This document shows positions 63,251-64,000 of a stretch of 64,000 nt of DNA, piece by piece; the stretch's first letter is position 1; each line of letters starts with the position of its first letter. Source of the stretch: Burkholderia cepacia GG4 (GTDB lineage: Bacteria > Pseudomonadota > Gammaproteobacteria > Burkholderiales > Burkholderiaceae). The stretch lies in assembly GCF_000292915.1 (NCBI RefSeq), contig NC_018513.1, positions 2,294,001 to 2,358,000 of the forward strand. The letters run 5' to 3'. The notes under the pieces are model-generated. The model ran no database searches and had not been told where the DNA came from. It saw only the letters and a list, made by a program, of their open reading frames with translations. The position numbers were made by a program, and so were the translations under genes.

Positions 63251-64000
63251 TTATCGTTGCCGCGCGGCTTCGCGCACGGCGTTCCAGACCTTCAGCGCAT
63301 CGACCGTCGCCGCGACGTCGTGCACGCGCACGATCGCGGCACCCCGCGCAACCGCACACAACGCGGCGGCCACGCTCGCCGCGACGCGTTCCATCGGCGG
63401 CTTGCCGCCGATCACCGCGCCGAGCATCGACTTGCGCGACATCCCCGCGAGAATCGGATACGCGCGCCCGTCGGGCCGCGCGGGCGCCGTGTCCGGCAAC
63501 GCGGCCAGCAGCGCGTAATTGTCGTCGACCACCGCCTTGCCGAACCCGAACCCCGGATCGACGCAGATCCGTTCCGGCGCGATGCCCGCGTCGCGCAGCG
63601 CCTGCGCGCGTGCGGCGAGAAAGTCGCGCACGTCGGTCACGACGTCGCCGTAGTCGGGCTCACCGACCTGCATCGTCTGCGGCTCGCCGAGCATGTGCAT
63701 CGCGCACAGCCCGCTGTTGCCTTCGCGCACCGCGTCGATCGCGCCCGGCTGGCGGAACCCCCAGATGTCGTTGATCAGGTCCGCGCCCGCTGCGAGCGCC
63801 GCGCGCATCACGGCCGGCTTGTAGGTGTCGATCGACAGCGGCACGTTCAGCGGCCGCAGCGCCTCGACGAGCGGAATCACGCGCGCGAGCTCCTCGTCGA
63901 GCGGCACGGGCGGCGCGCCTGGGCGCGTCGACTCGCCGCCGATGTCGATCAGGTCGACACCGTCGGCGATCATCCGCTCGGCCTGGCGCAGCGCATCGTC
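63251..64000 (-). CDS. folP: Dihydropteroate synthase FolP (5' part outside window)
   Basis: At least 250 codons are present: [58 protein letters not shown] and the C-terminal [16 protein letters not shown]. It joins dihydropterin pyrophosphate and p-aminobenzoate, the target of sulfonamides. The frame is open to base 64000, so the start lies beyond. It is 35 bases before glmM. Confidence 0.96.
   Translation of the reverse strand, partial: DDALRQAERMIADGVDLIDIGGESTRPGAPPVPLDEELARVIPLVEALRPLNVPLSIDTYKPAVMRAALAAGADLINDIWGFRQPGAIDAVREGNSGLCAMHMLGEPQTMQVGEPDYGDVVTDVRDFLAARAQALRDAGIAPERICVDPGFGFGKAVVDDNYALLAALPDTAPARPDGRAYPILAGMSRKSMLGAVIGGKPPMERVAASVAAALCAVARGAAIVRVHDVAATVDALKVWNAVREAARQR

Overview
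The window looks like a chromosome segment of a high-GC betaproteobacterium, most likely Burkholderia sensu lato and plausibly the B. cepacia complex. The reasons are strongly GC-biased third codon positions, a Burkholderia-type Pho/Pst block next to glmM and folP, a DUF3331 protein, OlsB, and VgrG-linked type VI secretion (T6SS) cargo. Species assignment is an inference.

Layout. (1) 1-4.1 kb: accessory aromatic metabolism. A TfdB-like flavin monooxygenase (cut by the window edge) and a fumarylacetoacetate-hydrolase-family enzyme diverge from a GntR regulator; then comes a small operon of a YcaC-type isochorismatase-like hydrolase, DoxX and an antibiotic-biosynthesis-monooxygenase-fold protein. 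(2) 4.5-10.5 kb: a LysR regulator and a complete AaeXAB-like aromatic-acid efflux system that carries its own outer-membrane channel. (3) 10.7-18.8 kb: DUF3331, an HMA-like small protein without the CXXC motif, an NTF2-fold protein, a decayed quinone oxidoreductase, a DmdC-type acyl-CoA dehydrogenase, an IorAB-like molybdenum hydroxylase and an MDR reductase.

(4) About 19.3-40.6 kb: a mosaic T6SS cargo island, visibly richer in A+T in places and full of broken genes, ending at a tRNA-Arg gene. On the minus strand it holds a cargo operon: VgrG, a DUF4123 adaptor, a large VasX/BTH_I2691-type membrane-active effector and two paralogous candidate immunity proteins. These are followed by a PAAR protein, a free-standing C-terminal toxin module broken by one base in a homopolymer, two more immunity paralogues and a second PAAR protein. 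An orphan tssF faces them. Further right are a NUC-type secreted endonuclease with an overlapping small partner, a parvulin fragment, and a Tle4-type phospholipase / Tli4 immunity / PAAR cassette. That PAAR gene appears to have ATC in place of its start codon. The cassette is followed by a VgrG tail, a phage-type primase fragment and a truncated IS3 element.

(5) 40.6-50.7 kb: core housekeeping genes, namely tRNA-Arg, UppP, an aldose epimerase, an NlpD-like amidase activator, an acyl-CoA synthetase, DUF2288, MATE, OlsB, SixA and tRNA-Pro, plus several very small membrane proteins. (6) 50.7-64 kb: phosphate and polyphosphate. ppx and ppk are divergent, with a candidate Pho box before ppk; then come phoR, phoB, phoU and pstBACS in one minus-strand block headed by a tandem Pho-box array before pstS, then glmM and the start of folP. 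PstSCAB imports phosphate, PhoU/PhoR/PhoB senses and controls it, and Ppk/Ppx store and release it as polyphosphate.
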